64,000 nucleotides of DNA, taken from Kingdonia uniflora (Eukaryota; Streptophyta; Magnoliopsida; Ranunculales; Circaeasteraceae). Made by a program: the position numbers and the translations under genes. The stretch spans positions 62,001 to 126,000 of the forward strand of contig JACGCM010001488.1 of assembly GCA_014058105.1 (NCBI GenBank), given 5' to 3'. Below are positions 11,031 to 22,835 of this stretch, in pieces (positions within the stretch are counted from its first letter, which is position 1; every line of letters begins with the position of its first letter). The notes beneath the pieces were generated by a model. That model did not search any database. It was not told the DNA's origin and worked only from the letters and a program-made list of their open reading frames with translations.

Positions 11031-12700
11031 TGCTTGTTCTTTTATTGATATCTGAGATTCGAATGAGATGCCATATTCCCCGAGGAATACAAACCATTGT
11101 TGAATTCTTCAAGATTTTTCTCTTTTAAAGAGTACATGTTTGAGAGAATATTTAGTAATGATTGTGATGGGATGAGCTTAGAAATAAGTTCAAAGTTTTT
11201 GAGAGCTGCAGACCGAGGCAAGTAGTTGGTTTTTGGTTGTTGTATATCTTTTCTTAGCAGGCATTAGAGTCTTGCTGATGAAGTAGATTGGTTTTTCTAC
11301 ACCGTCGTCTTCTCGAATAAGGACAGAGCTAATGGAATCATCGATTGTGGATAAGTATATTGTCAGTGTTTCACTATCAACTGGAGTACTCATGATATGG
11401 GGATGCCCCAAGTATCATTTAAGATCTTGGAAAGCTAATTCATAGTCAGGAGTCCAAATGATTTCCTTGGTCTATTTTTTAGAATGTGGAGTTGGATTTT
11501 CACTAAAAAGGAGATAAAAAATCTTATATCGATCAGATGGTTTTGAAATGAACCTATGAAGAGCAGCAATCTTGCAAGCAAATTTTTGTACATCTTTCTT
11601 TGCTCAAGGAGATGGCATTGCCATTAGTGCATTAATTTGTGCCATATCGATTTTGATTCCCCTTTTACTAACCAGATGCCTCAAAAATTTACCGGATGCA
11701 ACAGCGAATTGGCATTTTTCAGGGTTGAGTATCATCTGGTAGGTACGAAAGATATTAAATATGGTTTAGAGGTTATTGTAGTGATCTTCATGCTTCAAGC
11801 TTTTGCAGATCATATTATCGATGTATACCTCCATGATTTTGCCTAAATGATCTTTGAACATTTTGGTGATGAGTCGTTGATAAGTGGTTCCTGTATTCTT
11901 TAACCCAAAAGACATTACAGTATAACAATAAAGACCTCTTTATGTGATAAAAGTTGTTTTTCCTGATTTTCTTCGGCGAGTGGAACCTAATTGTAACCAG
12001 AAGCCGCATCCATCATCGAGAGAAGTTTGTGTCTTGCGACGGAGTCGAGGAGATGCGGGATAAGTGAGAGAGGAAAGTTATCTTTCGGGGTAAACTTATT
12101 AGGTTCTGTAAAATCAATACATACTTTAATTTTCCCATTCTTCTTCAGGACTGCCACTATGTTAGAAACCCATTATGAATATTTGGCTTCCTTGATAAAT
12201 CCTACACGAAGGAGTTTATCAATTTCCTCATTAATGGCTTTACGAAGATGAGGAGCAAGATTTTAATGCTTCTGTGCAACTGTTTTGTTGTCCGGAAGAA
12301 GGTTGAGCTTGTGGCATGCGATAGAAGGATGAATGTCGGGCATCTCTTGGAAATACCATGCATAGATATCGATATTTTTCTTAAGGATCTAGATCATGGT
12401 TTCTTTCTTATTGGATGGCAGCTTGTAGCCAATGAAGGTGTTAAACCCGGGCCCGTCGAGTTCAATGGAATCTACTACCTTAGTGTCATGTTGCTCGAAT
12501 GTGGGGGGTGTTTCCTACTGTAGTTGTTATACCTTGAGAAGTTTTGCCGTATGAGAGTTGGTGGTGGTATTCTTGTATATACGTGTAACTGCATGGCTGC
12601 CTTTGATCTCGTAGACTCCGTGATCTGTTGGAAATCTCAATACTAAATAATATATAGAAGGTACTGCTTTGATCAAATGTAGCCAACTCTACCCTAAAAT
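11031..12700 (-). pseudogene. Tat reverse transcriptase and RNase H
   Basis: RT motifs are seen on the minus strand at about 12350-11800: L-R-K-A-I-N-E-E-I-D-K-L-L, V-C-I-D-F, N-F-P-L, D-A-A-S-G-Y-N. The catalytic box reads Y-I-D-N (second Asp to Asn, codon 11814-11816) instead of YIDD/YVDD, which should abolish polymerisation. The connection and RNase H follow, with an open piece at 11411-11190 reading KPIYFISKTL and Y-T-T-T-K-N-Q-L-L-A. Several stops and frameshifts are present. Confidence 0.8.
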
Positions 12701-13080
12701 TTCCAGATATTTGAACTCAACATCGATGACAACGAATTTAGCGAAAGTGGTTTCAGACCCCGCTTGAACTGCAATGTGATTTATTCTATTGTCGATTCTT
12801 TTGAACCGTTGAAACCTGTGATCGTGGTTGTCAAAGCTTTCACTGCATCTTTGAGTCCGAGAACTTCAATTGCTCTTCTGAACAAAATATCTGCAGCGCT
12901 TCCTGTATCGACGAGAAGCATGTGTAAGTAGTCTTGTCCTACTTTGAGCATAATGACCAGAGGGTCATCGTGAGGGTATTTGATATGACTGGTGTCGCAG
13001 TCCTCGAAAGTAATATGGTACAGATATTTTAATTTGCTCGAGCTGGGAAGAAGTTTTACTGATTTATCTGAGGAAGTCAT
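12701..13080 (-). pseudogene. Tat aspartic protease
   Basis: An open stretch from 13080 to 12781 encodes a retropepsin-like segment with the active-site motif L-V-D-T-G-S-A-A-D-I-L (codons near 12903-12911), the form typical of Tat elements. It would cleave the gag-pol polyprotein. It overlaps the end of the gag frame by a few bases, suggesting a frame change between gag and pol or decay. Confidence 0.75.
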
Positions 13081-14340
13081 CGCCCTTTATCGCTGGTAAG
13101 ATAGCGGAGAGAGTTGTTGTTACTGGAGGAAGAACAGGGATGGGTCTGTCTAGCCTTCCATCTCCTTTTCTAGTGTTGTCGGTGATTCTTTTGCATTGCT
13201 TGGGTACTTCAGTAATGGTTAATTTTTGGGGCTGAGATGTATATGTTTCACGAGACAGGATGACGGAGGAGCTCTTCATCTTATCTTTCTTGGATCATTT
13301 TAATTCGATGTAGTTATTAACGACATCAATCATTTTGGTCACCATTCTAGGCTTATGTGAGGTAAGTTCTTCTCAAACTTTGAAATTGATATGTAGAGCT
13401 GAGGTGAATGCTGGAATGACGATCTTAAGATTTGAGTTCCCAATCTTATAGGTTTTCTGTAAGAAACGTTTGTAAAAGATTGCCAAGGTTTCTTTTATGC
13501 CTTGCTCGAAGAAGAACAAGGAATCTACAGTTATCTCTCGCTTCTTAGCATGAGCAAAATTTGACTCGAAGAGATGCTATAACTGGCTGAATGTTGTGAT
13601 GGAGCCTTCGAGGATAGTATAGAACCATATGAGTGGTTCCTCTTTCAGGCTCATGTTGAATAATCTGTATAGCATGTGGTTGAGTTTGAAGTATAATCCA
13701 ACTGCGGCTTTTAAGTACCGGACGTGGGTGAGTGGGTCAGTGAGGCCTACATACTTAATAAATTTTGGCATATGAAAATTATTTGGAATGGGCATAACTT
13801 CGAGATGAGGAAAAATGAAGTTTGTCTCTATTCTGTCGAGGGCAGACCTTCGGCCTAAATTATTAGAATTTATGGCATGGATCCTATTGTTTAGGTCATC
13901 CAAGGCGATGAACTGTGGCAGAGGAATTGGTATGGCTGCAACTTGTGGATCAAAGTCTCCCTGTTCTTCAGGTCCCAATCAGTCCGTGATTGATCTTCTT
14001 TCTGGTGGTGGGGGAGTTTGATAACGTGTGCATCAACTTGTTTGAGTTATCGATGCTGAGGATGTAAGTTCGAAGTGTCGAGAAACCCTATCTAGATTTT
14101 TGGATCTAGATCGAGAAGTTCGTACTTGTTTTCTCTTGGCTGATTTTCTCTCAGGGTTGCCCTGGATCGATGATCACTTTGAGCTTGTAGAAGTAACGTT
14201 TGATGGCCAGTAAGTCGATCTTGAGTTCTCTTTAAATTCTCCATCTCTTTCTGATGTGTCAGACTTTGCCGGCCCAAGGTTTTTATCCTTTCGTCTCTTT
14301 CCACTTGAAGAGACTGAGCGTGGATACGTTGATCTTCCAA
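13064..14340 (-). pseudogene. Tat gag
   Basis: Two parts are open. The first, 14340-14092, encodes an 82-residue charged, probably coiled-coil segment. The second, 13978-13577, encodes a gag capsid-like segment with H-M-P-K-F-I-K-Y-V-G-L-T-D-P-L-T-H and E-E-P-L-I-W-F-Y, matching the Tat/Athila gag pattern. Sequence continues with stops to 13064. A zinc knuckle is not obvious. Gag would form the virus-like particle. The frame is broken at about 13576, 13360 and 13295. Confidence 0.75.
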
Positions 14341-14520
14341 CCTCTAGACTCTATCGGATTTTATTTATCTCTACAATTTGATTACTGCACCGTGCAGTTC
14401 GACAATTTCTGGTATCGGGATGATTTCGTGATTCCTCAGCGTACTAGAATGGCTTCGGAAATTTATGTTTGTCATTGGATTCTTTGTAGATCAAAGGTGG
14501 TAAAGAAAAGTGTAGATTTT

Positions 14521-14538
14521 CCCACAGACGGTGTCAAT
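14521..14538 (-). other. Tat primer binding site
   Basis: Immediately inside the 5' LTR on the minus strand: ATTGACACCGTCTGTGGG. This is close to the GGCGCCGTCTGTGGG form seen in Tat elements, with mismatches from decay. Confidence 0.65.
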
Positions 14539-15015
14539 TGTAATGGCGTGTTTTCTAGAAAGATAATCTTCGTCAATACTTTTTGTAAGGATGATGCAAT
14601 AATAAGCTAAAACAAATAAGATTTTTTGTGGAAACTCAGTAAAGGCTAAGAAAAACCACGACCTCGAGGAGGATTTTGATGTAAAATTTAATAGGTTGCT
14701 AGTTATTACAGTTTGTTGTATGATAGTAAAGTAAGAATGAATTAACGGTAAGGTTGCGGATCTGAATAATCTATTCTCTGTCTGTGTTTATAATAGATAT
14801 AGGCAATTTACAAAAAGAAAAAACAGTCTCCTATTTCTGGGGTAGTTGGCGAAATTTACGAATCTCTAACGGCTCCCTCTTGACCAGACATAATGGCTAC
14901 TTTTAGTAGGTTGAGGACTTGTGGCGATAGATATGGCATCTTCTCGAACGTTGAGCTGTCTTCGACTATGTTATGCTGGCTTACCCTTGTTGAATATGGA
15001 AAATATGCTACTACA
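14539..15015 (-). repeat. Tat 5' LTR (right copy)
   Basis: 477 bp, starting TGTAATGGCG and ending GCTACTACA on the plus strand, followed by the target copy CATAG (15016-15020). It aligns with 3016-3490. Confidence 0.93.
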
Positions 15016-15020
15016 CATAG

Positions 15021-15506
15021 CTTGGATTCGAGGGAGTAAAGAATCTACGAAAACCATCTTGTTTGACCATTACAAGATGGTTTGGAATATGGAGAAGATG
15101 ACATAACCCGTTCTTATCAACCGGACCATGGGTAAATAAGGTGGTTTATTTCCCAATCACAAACCTTTTTTATCTTTTGATATATTGCATATACCCGACC
15201 AAGGATATACAATACAGAAATTCGTAATTTAATTACTTTAATCATTTATGCTATCTCACGGTTACAACGGATGGAGTAGAATTTAAGCCTTGGTTCTCAC
15301 TCTGATTGATACAACTCATAGTTTCTAGCATTTTATTTTCTTTACTTGAAAACCAACAAAACAAACTCATTGTTATTGGATAAAATTAGTAGCCCGAAGT
15401 ATTATTCGCACCACAAGTCTCTTGGGATACGACTCCGCTATCATTTGTACTCAACAGTATACTGTGCATTTGCGGATCTTTAAGACGTCGGTTTTTATAT
15501 CAATCA
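15021..15506 (+). repeat. Athila 5' LTR, second part
   Basis: Continues the LTR interrupted at 3015. Sequence from CTTGGATTCGAGG matches the 3' LTR from 24860 to its end (25345). It ends ATCAATCA directly before the PBS. Confidence 0.92.
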
Positions 15507-15510
15507 AGTT

Positions 15511-15530
15511 TTAGGCGCCGTTGTCGGGGA
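15511..15530 (+). other. Athila primer binding site
   Basis: GGCGCCGTTGTCGGGGA, the form used by Athila and related elements (ascribed to tRNA-Asp), four bases inside the 5' LTR. Confidence 0.85.
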
Positions 15531-17370
15531 CTTGCAAAAGGTACGTTTTGTTTTGAGATTTTATTTTAAGCCAATCATTTTTGTTTCTCCTTTCTCTTTG
15601 ATTTTTTTTCCCCGGGCACTCAAGTACAGAAAATAACCGTTATTTGGACTTAATGCTTGAGGTGGTAACATAGTTTGGATCTCAAGATCATACACCATAG
15701 AACGTGAGTTACCAAAAAAAAATCTTGTACGTTACTCAGTAACATAATTGGATTGTTGGCTTAGACTTGAGTAACTTACTGTCATTTCTTGGTTACATTG
15801 GTTACATATAGGGGATTAAAAGACCAATACGGGGTACATTTTTAGACAGTAGCGAACTTCATGTTTGAAACATATCATTTGAAAAAGAGTACAACATATC
15901 TTTTAACTAATTTGTTTGTAATTAAAGTCTTACCAATTGAAGTTTAACCTACTTGGGTATTAAGGTGGTACTTGGTTTGGTGTTGAGTACATTGTTGTTG
16001 AATGTTTTGTTTGAATCCACTAGTTCATGCTTGTAGTAATTGTTGGGAACCTGAGTTAGCAGCAGTTTACTTGATACATTAATTTTGGTTTTGGTTTTAT
16101 CATATATCTTGCTTGTGACAACATGTGGGTACTATAATACCAAACGAAATCACAAGCATAACATATGAAATAGGGTCAATACTATATTTGCTTTGACCTA
16201 TTAGTTTTAGTGCTCACTTGGTCTTATATTTATTCACATCTCCGCTTGATGTGCTTGGTCTGTACCGAGGTGTTGTTGCATTGTGATAAAAGGCCATTGA
16301 ATATTTTTGCTAATCACGATTAACACACTTCATTCTCGATAAAAGCACGCCGATCAAACTTTGGTATTTTCTTGGCATTGGTAATAATAAGACAAGAAAC
16401 ACGGAAAGTGAGGAAAACGTGGAAATACGAAAGCTTAAAGCTTGCCCAAGCTCTTGCACAATCCTTCTTGTGCCCCCTAACTGAAGGGGTACTTCCTTCT
16501 TTTGCCCCCTAAGTGAAGGGGCGGCCACAACTACAACGGGAAATACATCCCGTAAGTTGGTACTTTTCTAAACTTGACATATATAAGGGGATCCTAACCG
16601 CTCCGCCCCGGCACTAGGGACATATCAAGTCGTGTGGACTGTGCAAATACACGCTGCTCTAATAAAAAATTGTTGTGGTTGGATTAACCTATTATTGTGT
16701 TTAAAATCTTTTCATTCCAACATTAATAAAGGTAAACAAACTGTTAGAGACTTGCGGGATTTTATCACCCAAAAAGTTCTATAACAAGTGGGACCGCCCA
16801 TTAGGGATACAAAGAAATTTGTATCACACAAAAATTGAATGTCATGGACCTCAAAATTACTTATAATAAAAAAGAGTAGCAAGATTCCCACATGATTTCG
16901 TCACCTAACGAATAGGTCTACCAGACCGGGGTACAAACACGGGTTCGTAGGATAAGGCCCCAGTCTAGCGCCACGAAATACTGGTTGTAGGTTTCCGATG
17001 TCACCATTCTGAGTGCTGACGTAAGGTGATTCACTCGAGCGTGAGGACTGAACATCTATTTTAAGCTGGTACTAGCATAGAGATACAGGGGAGTATAGAA
17101 ACCAAAGCCTTTTGTCATCCTACCCATTTTGAACATAGAAGAATATAGGGGAGATCTAATTATTACTTCTAATAAAATGTTGATGTGCTAGAGTCAAGGT
17201 TTGATTGATTGTTTACTGCACTGGGTGCCAAAATTTATTGATTATTAGTGTGCATGATCAATTGGACATGTGGAGGAAAATGATTAGGAACCTTACCGGA
17301 ACCTTTGCCCCTTTATGGCTAACCACCTCAGCCTAAGCGAAGAGGGTGACCACCTCGTCCGGTCAATACA
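15531..17370 (+). other. Athila 5' leader
   Basis: A 1.8 kb untranslated leader between PBS and gag, of usual Athila size. It contains an imperfect tandem GCCCCCTAACTGAAGGGG repeat at about 16470-16522 and a TATATAAGG-like sequence near 16580. No coding sequence is recognised. Confidence 0.65.
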
Positions 17371-18660
17371 ATGGAGGACTTTGGAGCCCCATTTTGGGAG
17401 GAAAGTGATCCATCTCGAGTTTTCTCAATTTTGGATAATGGTAATACATCTAGAGTTGACCCAATTAACCTTATTGTTGAGCTAGAAGTTGATCCCCCAA
17501 TCATAGTTGCTGCCAAATCTCTCAGGGACTATTGGACCCCAGTAGTGAGTGATATGCCTTCGTGTATTGTATTACCAGCCGTCACGATAAACCATTATGA
17601 AATCAAGCCTAGTGTGATCCAAATGTTACCTACATTTCATGGGCCTGATTCTGAGAGCTCTTATAAGCACGTCAATGAGTTTAAGAAAAATTGTACACTC
17701 TCTAAATACCAGCATTTTATTGAGGATTCTGTCCACCGTCATTTATTCCTATTCTCAGTAAAAGACAAGGCGAGTCATTGGCTTGATTTATTAGTACCAG
17801 CATCTTTCAATTCATGGGATCAAATGGAGACCAAGTTCAAAACCAAATAGTTTTCTATGGGAAAAACCCTCGCTCTTAGAAATATAATTGTTAAATTTGT
17901 TTAAAATAAGAGTTAAACATTTTACGAGGCATGGGAGAGATATAAAGATCTTCTTCCACAATGTCCCCATCATGGTTTTGGGAACTAACATCTAGCCAAG
18001 AATCTATGCATAGTGGAAAATTCCAGGACCTTGAACCCTATAGAGCTTATGACAAGTTTGAGACATTGGCTGAGAACTCTCAGTAGTGGTATTTTGATCA
18101 ACATAGAAATGTTTATACAACCAAGAAAGGTGGCTTATACGAAGTGAGTGAGGGAATGGCCATCAAAGCCCAATTAGATATTTTTACCTGAAAAATTAAG
18201 GCTATGGTTATGAATCAATCTAAGAGTAGTGTAAACCAAGTTCATCAATAGGGTTACACTGTTTGTTATGATGTAACCCATGTGATTCAAATGTGTCCTA
18301 TGTTCAATGAAATGAATGACAATCAAGAGTAAGTGAATGCTTTGAATAATATCTTCAAGAGACCATTTGACCCGTAGAAGCCAACTTGGTAGAACCACCT
18401 AAATTTTTCATTGAAGAACAACCAACTCAATTTAGGTTTTGGAGAGCCACAAACCTCAGGTCATAATTTGCCTAGGAATCCCATTTCTTAATCTTATCTT
18501 CAGGCATCTCAAAAATCCTTTCAGTCATCCAAACCATTCCCACTCACTCCACCCAAACCATCTTTGGAAGACACCCTTGCTCTCTTCATATAATAATCAA
18601 TGGAAAATAAAAAATAATCAATGGAAAGTAAAAAACAAACGTTGCAATTTTAGTAACAAA
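17371..18660 (+). pseudogene. Athila gag
   Basis: An open stretch of 159 codons (17371-17850) contains the Athila gag signature: C-I-V-L-P-A-V-T-I-N-H-Y-E-I-K-P, then H-V-N-E-F, then D-K-A-S-H-W-L-D. After the stop at 17848-17850, recognisable gag continues in shifting frames (S-M-G-K-T-L-A-L-R-N, Y-E-V-S-E at about 18140) to about 18660. Gag would assemble the particle. It is inactivated by several stops and indels. Confidence 0.85.
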
Positions 18661-19336
18661 TGATGCAATTTCAATGATAGACTTTGGTGAATCAAAATTC
18701 TACATCCCAATCTATCTCTAATCTAGAGACTCAGATAGGATAATTGGCAAATACATTGCATGAAAGACCACCAGGTAAGCTACCTAGCCAATTTATATCT
18801 AATCTGAATGGACCACCAGTTTTTGATTCTAGCTCAATCCCAAAATAGCTTAACGCCATTACCACTTTTTGAAGTGGTAGACAAATTGATAACTAAGTTG
18901 AAATACCTAGGATTAAGCCAACACCAGTTGCTATTGAGGATGAGGTAGGTAGAAGTGAACCAGTTGTGGTGAGCAACCATGAACCTTTTAAGAAATCTAA
19001 GAAGTTGCCCACCTTGTCCATTTTTGTACCAAAGGCACCTTTCGAGCCAAAGGTGCCTTATCCACAACGCCTTCTTCTGGGCAATAAAAGGATTAAATTT
19101 GACGAGATATTGGATACATTTAAGCAAGTTTACATAAATATTCCAATACTCGATGTTATCATGCTTATCCCTACATATGCCAAATTCCTTAAGGATACGT
19201 GCATTAGGAAAAGAAAAATCAATGTGCATAAGAAAGTCTTATTGACTGAGACATTAACCCCTCCTAAGCTTCGAGATCCTAGAAGTCCAACTATCTTTTG
19301 TAAAATTGGGGATTATAAAGGGATAGGGCATTACTC
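18661..19336 (+). pseudogene. Athila gag-protease linker region
   Basis: An open piece at 18966-19355 encodes a segment with L-P-T-L-S-I-F-V-P, Y-P-Q-R-L and I-P-I-L-D-V-I, the pattern found in Athila polyproteins between the gag zinc-knuckle region and protease. Upstream to 18661 the sequence is broken by stops. Confidence 0.7.
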
Positions 19337-19672
19337 AACCTGGGGGATAGTGTGAATGTATTACCTTACTTGGTCTATCGGGAATTAGGACTTGGAGAAC
19401 TCGAACCTACCCAAATGACGCTTTAATTGGCTGACAGGTCAATACGATACCCATATGGTATCCTTGAGGATATTCTTATCAAGGTTGATACTCTCATTTT
19501 TCATGTGGACTTTATTATTTTGGACGCTGAAGATGTCACGAATCCTAGCTGTGAGATCCCCATCATATTGGGCCGCCATTTCCTTGCGACTGCTCATGTC
19601 ATTATTAATTGCTTTAATGGGGTCTTAACAGCAATCAATGGGAAACATGAAGATCAAACTCAATATTTTTAA
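19337..19672 (+). pseudogene. Athila aspartic protease
   Basis: The frame gives L-P-Y-L-V-Y-R-E-L-G-L-G, then an open piece at 19427-19672 with A-D-R-S, I-L-G-R-H-F-L-A-T and I-N-C-F-N-G, all typical of Athila protease. The catalytic D-L-G-A-S-V region near 19340 is frame-broken (only S-V-N-V-L-P is clear), so the enzyme is dead. Confidence 0.75.
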
Positions 19673-21480
19673 AAATAATACTCAAGTCCCTCATTCTGAT
19701 GACATGGCTAAGCTAAATATGATTGACTCCCTAGTTTACAACTCGTTCCCTAAATCATTTTCTGAGGACCTCTTAGAATCATATCTTGTGAACTTTGGTG
19801 TAGACTTTGATGAAAAGACGATCGTTAAAGAGCTTAATGCTCTACTTGACTTAACACCTATTCTTAACAAGTCCAAATGAAGACCTCATGTTGAAACTCT
19901 TGAACCATCTACTACTTTGCCTATTATATCCATCGTTAAAGCACCCAAGTTAGACCTCAAGCCATTACCTAAGACTCAAAAGTATACTTTCATAGGTGAT
20001 TCTAAAACTTTGCCTATGATCATAGCTTCTAATCTAAATGTTTACCAGGAAAGTAGACTATTGGGTATCCTTGAAAGACACAAATTAGCCCTAGGGTGGT
20101 CTTTAGCAGACATGAAGGGGATTAGCCCAGCCATTTGCATGCATCGCATCAATCTCGGGGAAGGTACTAAAAGTTCTCGCGAGATACAACGACAGTTGAA
20201 TCCCACCATGATGGAGGTGGTGAAGAAGGAAGTACTCAAACTTTTGGATTCGGGTATCATATACCCCATTTCGGATAGTAAGTGGGTTAGCCCTGTTCAG
20301 GTTGTACCTAAGAAATCAGGGATTACCGTACTTGAGAATGAGAATAATGACCTAATCCCCACCCGTATGACCACTAGGTGGCGTGTATGTATCAACTACA
20401 GGAAATTGAATACAGTCACAAGGAAAGATCATTTTTCTCTTCCATTCATTGATTAAATGCTTGAACGCTTAGCCGGAAAAAGTTATTACTGTTTTCTTGA
20501 CGATTATTCTATATATAATCAGATCTTCATTACCCCAGAAGACTAGGAGAAGACAACTTTCACGTGTCCCTACAGGACAAATATGCTTATAAATGTATGC
20601 CATTTGGGTTGTGCAATGCACTCGCTACATTCCAGCGTTGTATGATGAGCATATTTTCTGATATGGTTGATAAGCTTCTTAAAAATTTTATGGATACCTT
20701 TTCAGTGTTTGGATCGTCTTTTGACAAATGTTTACACCATTTAGAGCTCATACTAGAGCAATGTACACAAACAAATTTGGTGTTAAACTGGGAAAAGTGT
20801 CACTTCATGGTGACACAAGGGATAGTTCTTAGACATATTATCTCCAACAAAGGGATTGAAGTCGATAAGGCCAAGATTAACATTATTTCTTCTTTACCTC
20901 CACCTTGGATGGTTAAGGCCATTCGATCATTTCTAGGCCATGCTGGGTTTTATCGCCGGTTCATCAAAGATTTTAGTAAAATTTCCCAGCCATTGTGCAA
21001 TTTACTTGCTAAGGACACTAATTTCAACTTTGATTACGCATGTTTAGGAGCTTTAGAGAAGCTCAAACTTTTATTAAATTCAGCCCCTATCATCCAACCT
21101 CCCAATTGGGAACATCCCTTCGAGCTCATGTGCGATGCTTCATATTACGTTGTGGGAGCAGTTTTAGGGCAAGTAGTATATAATAAATCTCATGTTATTT
21201 ACTATGCTAGACGCAGACTCAATGACACACAGTTAAATTACTCCACCACGGAGAAGGAGTTATTAGCTATTGTGTTTGCCTTGGAGAAATTTCAATCATA
21301 CCTTATTGGATCCAAAATTATTGTTTACACCGACCATGCGGCCTTAAAGTATTTATTATCTAAAAAAGACGCTAAGCCTCGGTTAATTCGATGGATTCTT
21401 TTGTTACAAGAATTTGATATCAAAATTTGAGATAAGAAAGGTGTTGAAAATGTTGTTGCGGACCATCTATCTCAAATTTT
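19673..21480 (+). pseudogene. Athila reverse transcriptase and RNase H
   Basis: The linker (19638-19880) and RT N-terminal half (19917-20456) are open. They show G-W-S-L-A-D-M-K-G-I-S-P, L-N-P-T-M-M-E-V-V-K-K-E and W-R-V-C-I-N-Y-R-K-L-N. After a stop at about 20454 and a frameshift, a 288-codon stretch (20564-21430) carries the rest of RT and RNase H ([27 protein letters not shown]). The RT catalytic box reads F-M-D-T instead of F-M-D-D (Thr codon 20696-20698), so polymerase activity is expected to be lost even without the breaks. Confidence 0.88.
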
Positions 21481-21539
21481 TACTGAAGGTGCTGAAGATT
21501 TTCTTCCTATCCTGGACACATTTCTTGATGAGCAACTCA

Positions 21540-22835
21540 TGGCTATCTCATAACTGCCTTGGTACGCCGATATTGTTAATTATCTTGCAATAGAGCGATT
21601 ACCTAACCATCGGTCAAAGTAAGATAAAACCAAATTATTGCACGAGGTTAGACATTTTAGTTGGGACGATCCTTATCTATATAAGTTTTGTTTAGACCAA
21701 GTGATCAGGAGATGCATCCTAAATGATGAGATCCATAATGTACTCAAGTTTTGACACACCTATTCGATGTGTCAAAACAGCTGCAAAATTCCTCCAATAT
21801 GGTCTCTATTGGCCTACCATTTTTTGTGGCACACATACCTTTTGTGTCTGAATGTGATAAGTGCTAGAGAACCGAAAATATTTCTCAGCGTAACATGATT
21901 CCCCTGAACAACATCCTTATCGTTGAATTATTCGATGTTTACGGCGTTGACTTTATGGACCAATTTCTTTCTTCTCGTGGGTACCTTTACATTCTCATTG
22001 CGATAGATTATGTTTCCAAATGGGTTGAGGCGGTGCCATGTCAAACGAATGACTATAAAGCCCCTGATAAAAAATTTGAAGAACATTTTTAATCATTTTG
22101 ACACCCCTCGGGTAATTATGAGTGATGGTGGTAAACATTTTTGCAACCGTGTCTTTCGAACTCTTTTGAAAAATTACTCCATCACTCATAAAGTGGCCAC
22201 ACAATACTATCCACAAATAAGTGGCCAAGTTGAAATCTCTAATCGGGAGATCAAAAGAATTTTAGAAAAAAATTATTTCAACCCATTGTAAAGATTGGTA
22301 TGATCGTCTTGATGATGCCCTTTAAGCATATCAAACAGCTTATAAAACCCCGATTGGTATGTTACCCTATACACTTGTCTTTGGGAATGTTGGCCACTTA
22401 CCTGTGTAATTAGAATACAAGGCTCTATGGGCTACAAAGGTTTTTAACTTTGAAATAGATAAAGTTGGATCACATAGAAAACTTCAACTTTCTGAATTTG
22501 ACAAACTTCATCACGAGGCTTATGAAAATTTAAAAATTTACAAAGAACGAACTAAAGCTTTTCATGATAAGTCAAATGTTCGCAAAACTTTTGAGCCTAA
22601 TCAAAAAGTGTTACTCTACAATTTACAACTACGTTTAATTCCTGGGAAATTACGAAATCGTTGGTACAGCCATTTTATAGTTAAAATTGTTTATTCTCAT
22701 GGATCCGTGGAGGCAGAAGATCCTAAAGCCGGTAATACTTTCAAGGTCAACGGGCAACATTTAAAACCGTATTTAGAATCTTGTACTTCTGATGAAAAGA
22801 AATTTTTTCTAGTTGACCCATATTATCAAAATTGA
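21540..22835 (+). pseudogene. Athila integrase
   Basis: The zinc-binding region is degenerate (21720-21870). Core pieces at 21895-22092 and 22010-22291 show G-V-D-F-M-D, then I-M-S-D-G-G, then G-Q-V-E-I-S-N-R-E, so the DDE triad positions are visible but in two frames. A C-terminal piece at 22608-22835 has the G-P-F/Y-x-V-like region N-R-W-Y-S-H-F-I-V-K and E-D-P-K-A-G-N-T-F-K-V-N-G-Q. Several stops and indels break it. Confidence 0.82.

Larger units (their letters stand above)
3016..15015 (-). mobile_element. Tat-type Ty3/gypsy LTR retrotransposon nested in the Athila 5' LTR
   Basis: A 12,000-bp element in antisense orientation to its host. LTRs are 475 bp (3016-3490) and 477 bp (14539-15015), each TG...CA. 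The 5-bp target duplication CATAG is perfect (3011-3015 and 15016-15020). Minus-strand order from the right: LTR, PBS-like ACACCGTCTGTGGGAA, gag, protease, RT, RNase H, second (archaeal-type) RNase H, integrase, long 3' region with an ORF on the opposite strand, PPT, LTR. The double RNase H and the antisense ORF are hallmarks of the Tat clade. The LTRs differ at roughly one position in ten by eye. RT and other ORFs are broken. Confidence 0.93.

Noticed and set aside
14521..15530. tRNA-like sequences next to LTRs
   Set aside because: These are primer binding sites complementary to tRNA 3' ends; no cloverleaf or A/B boxes are present.
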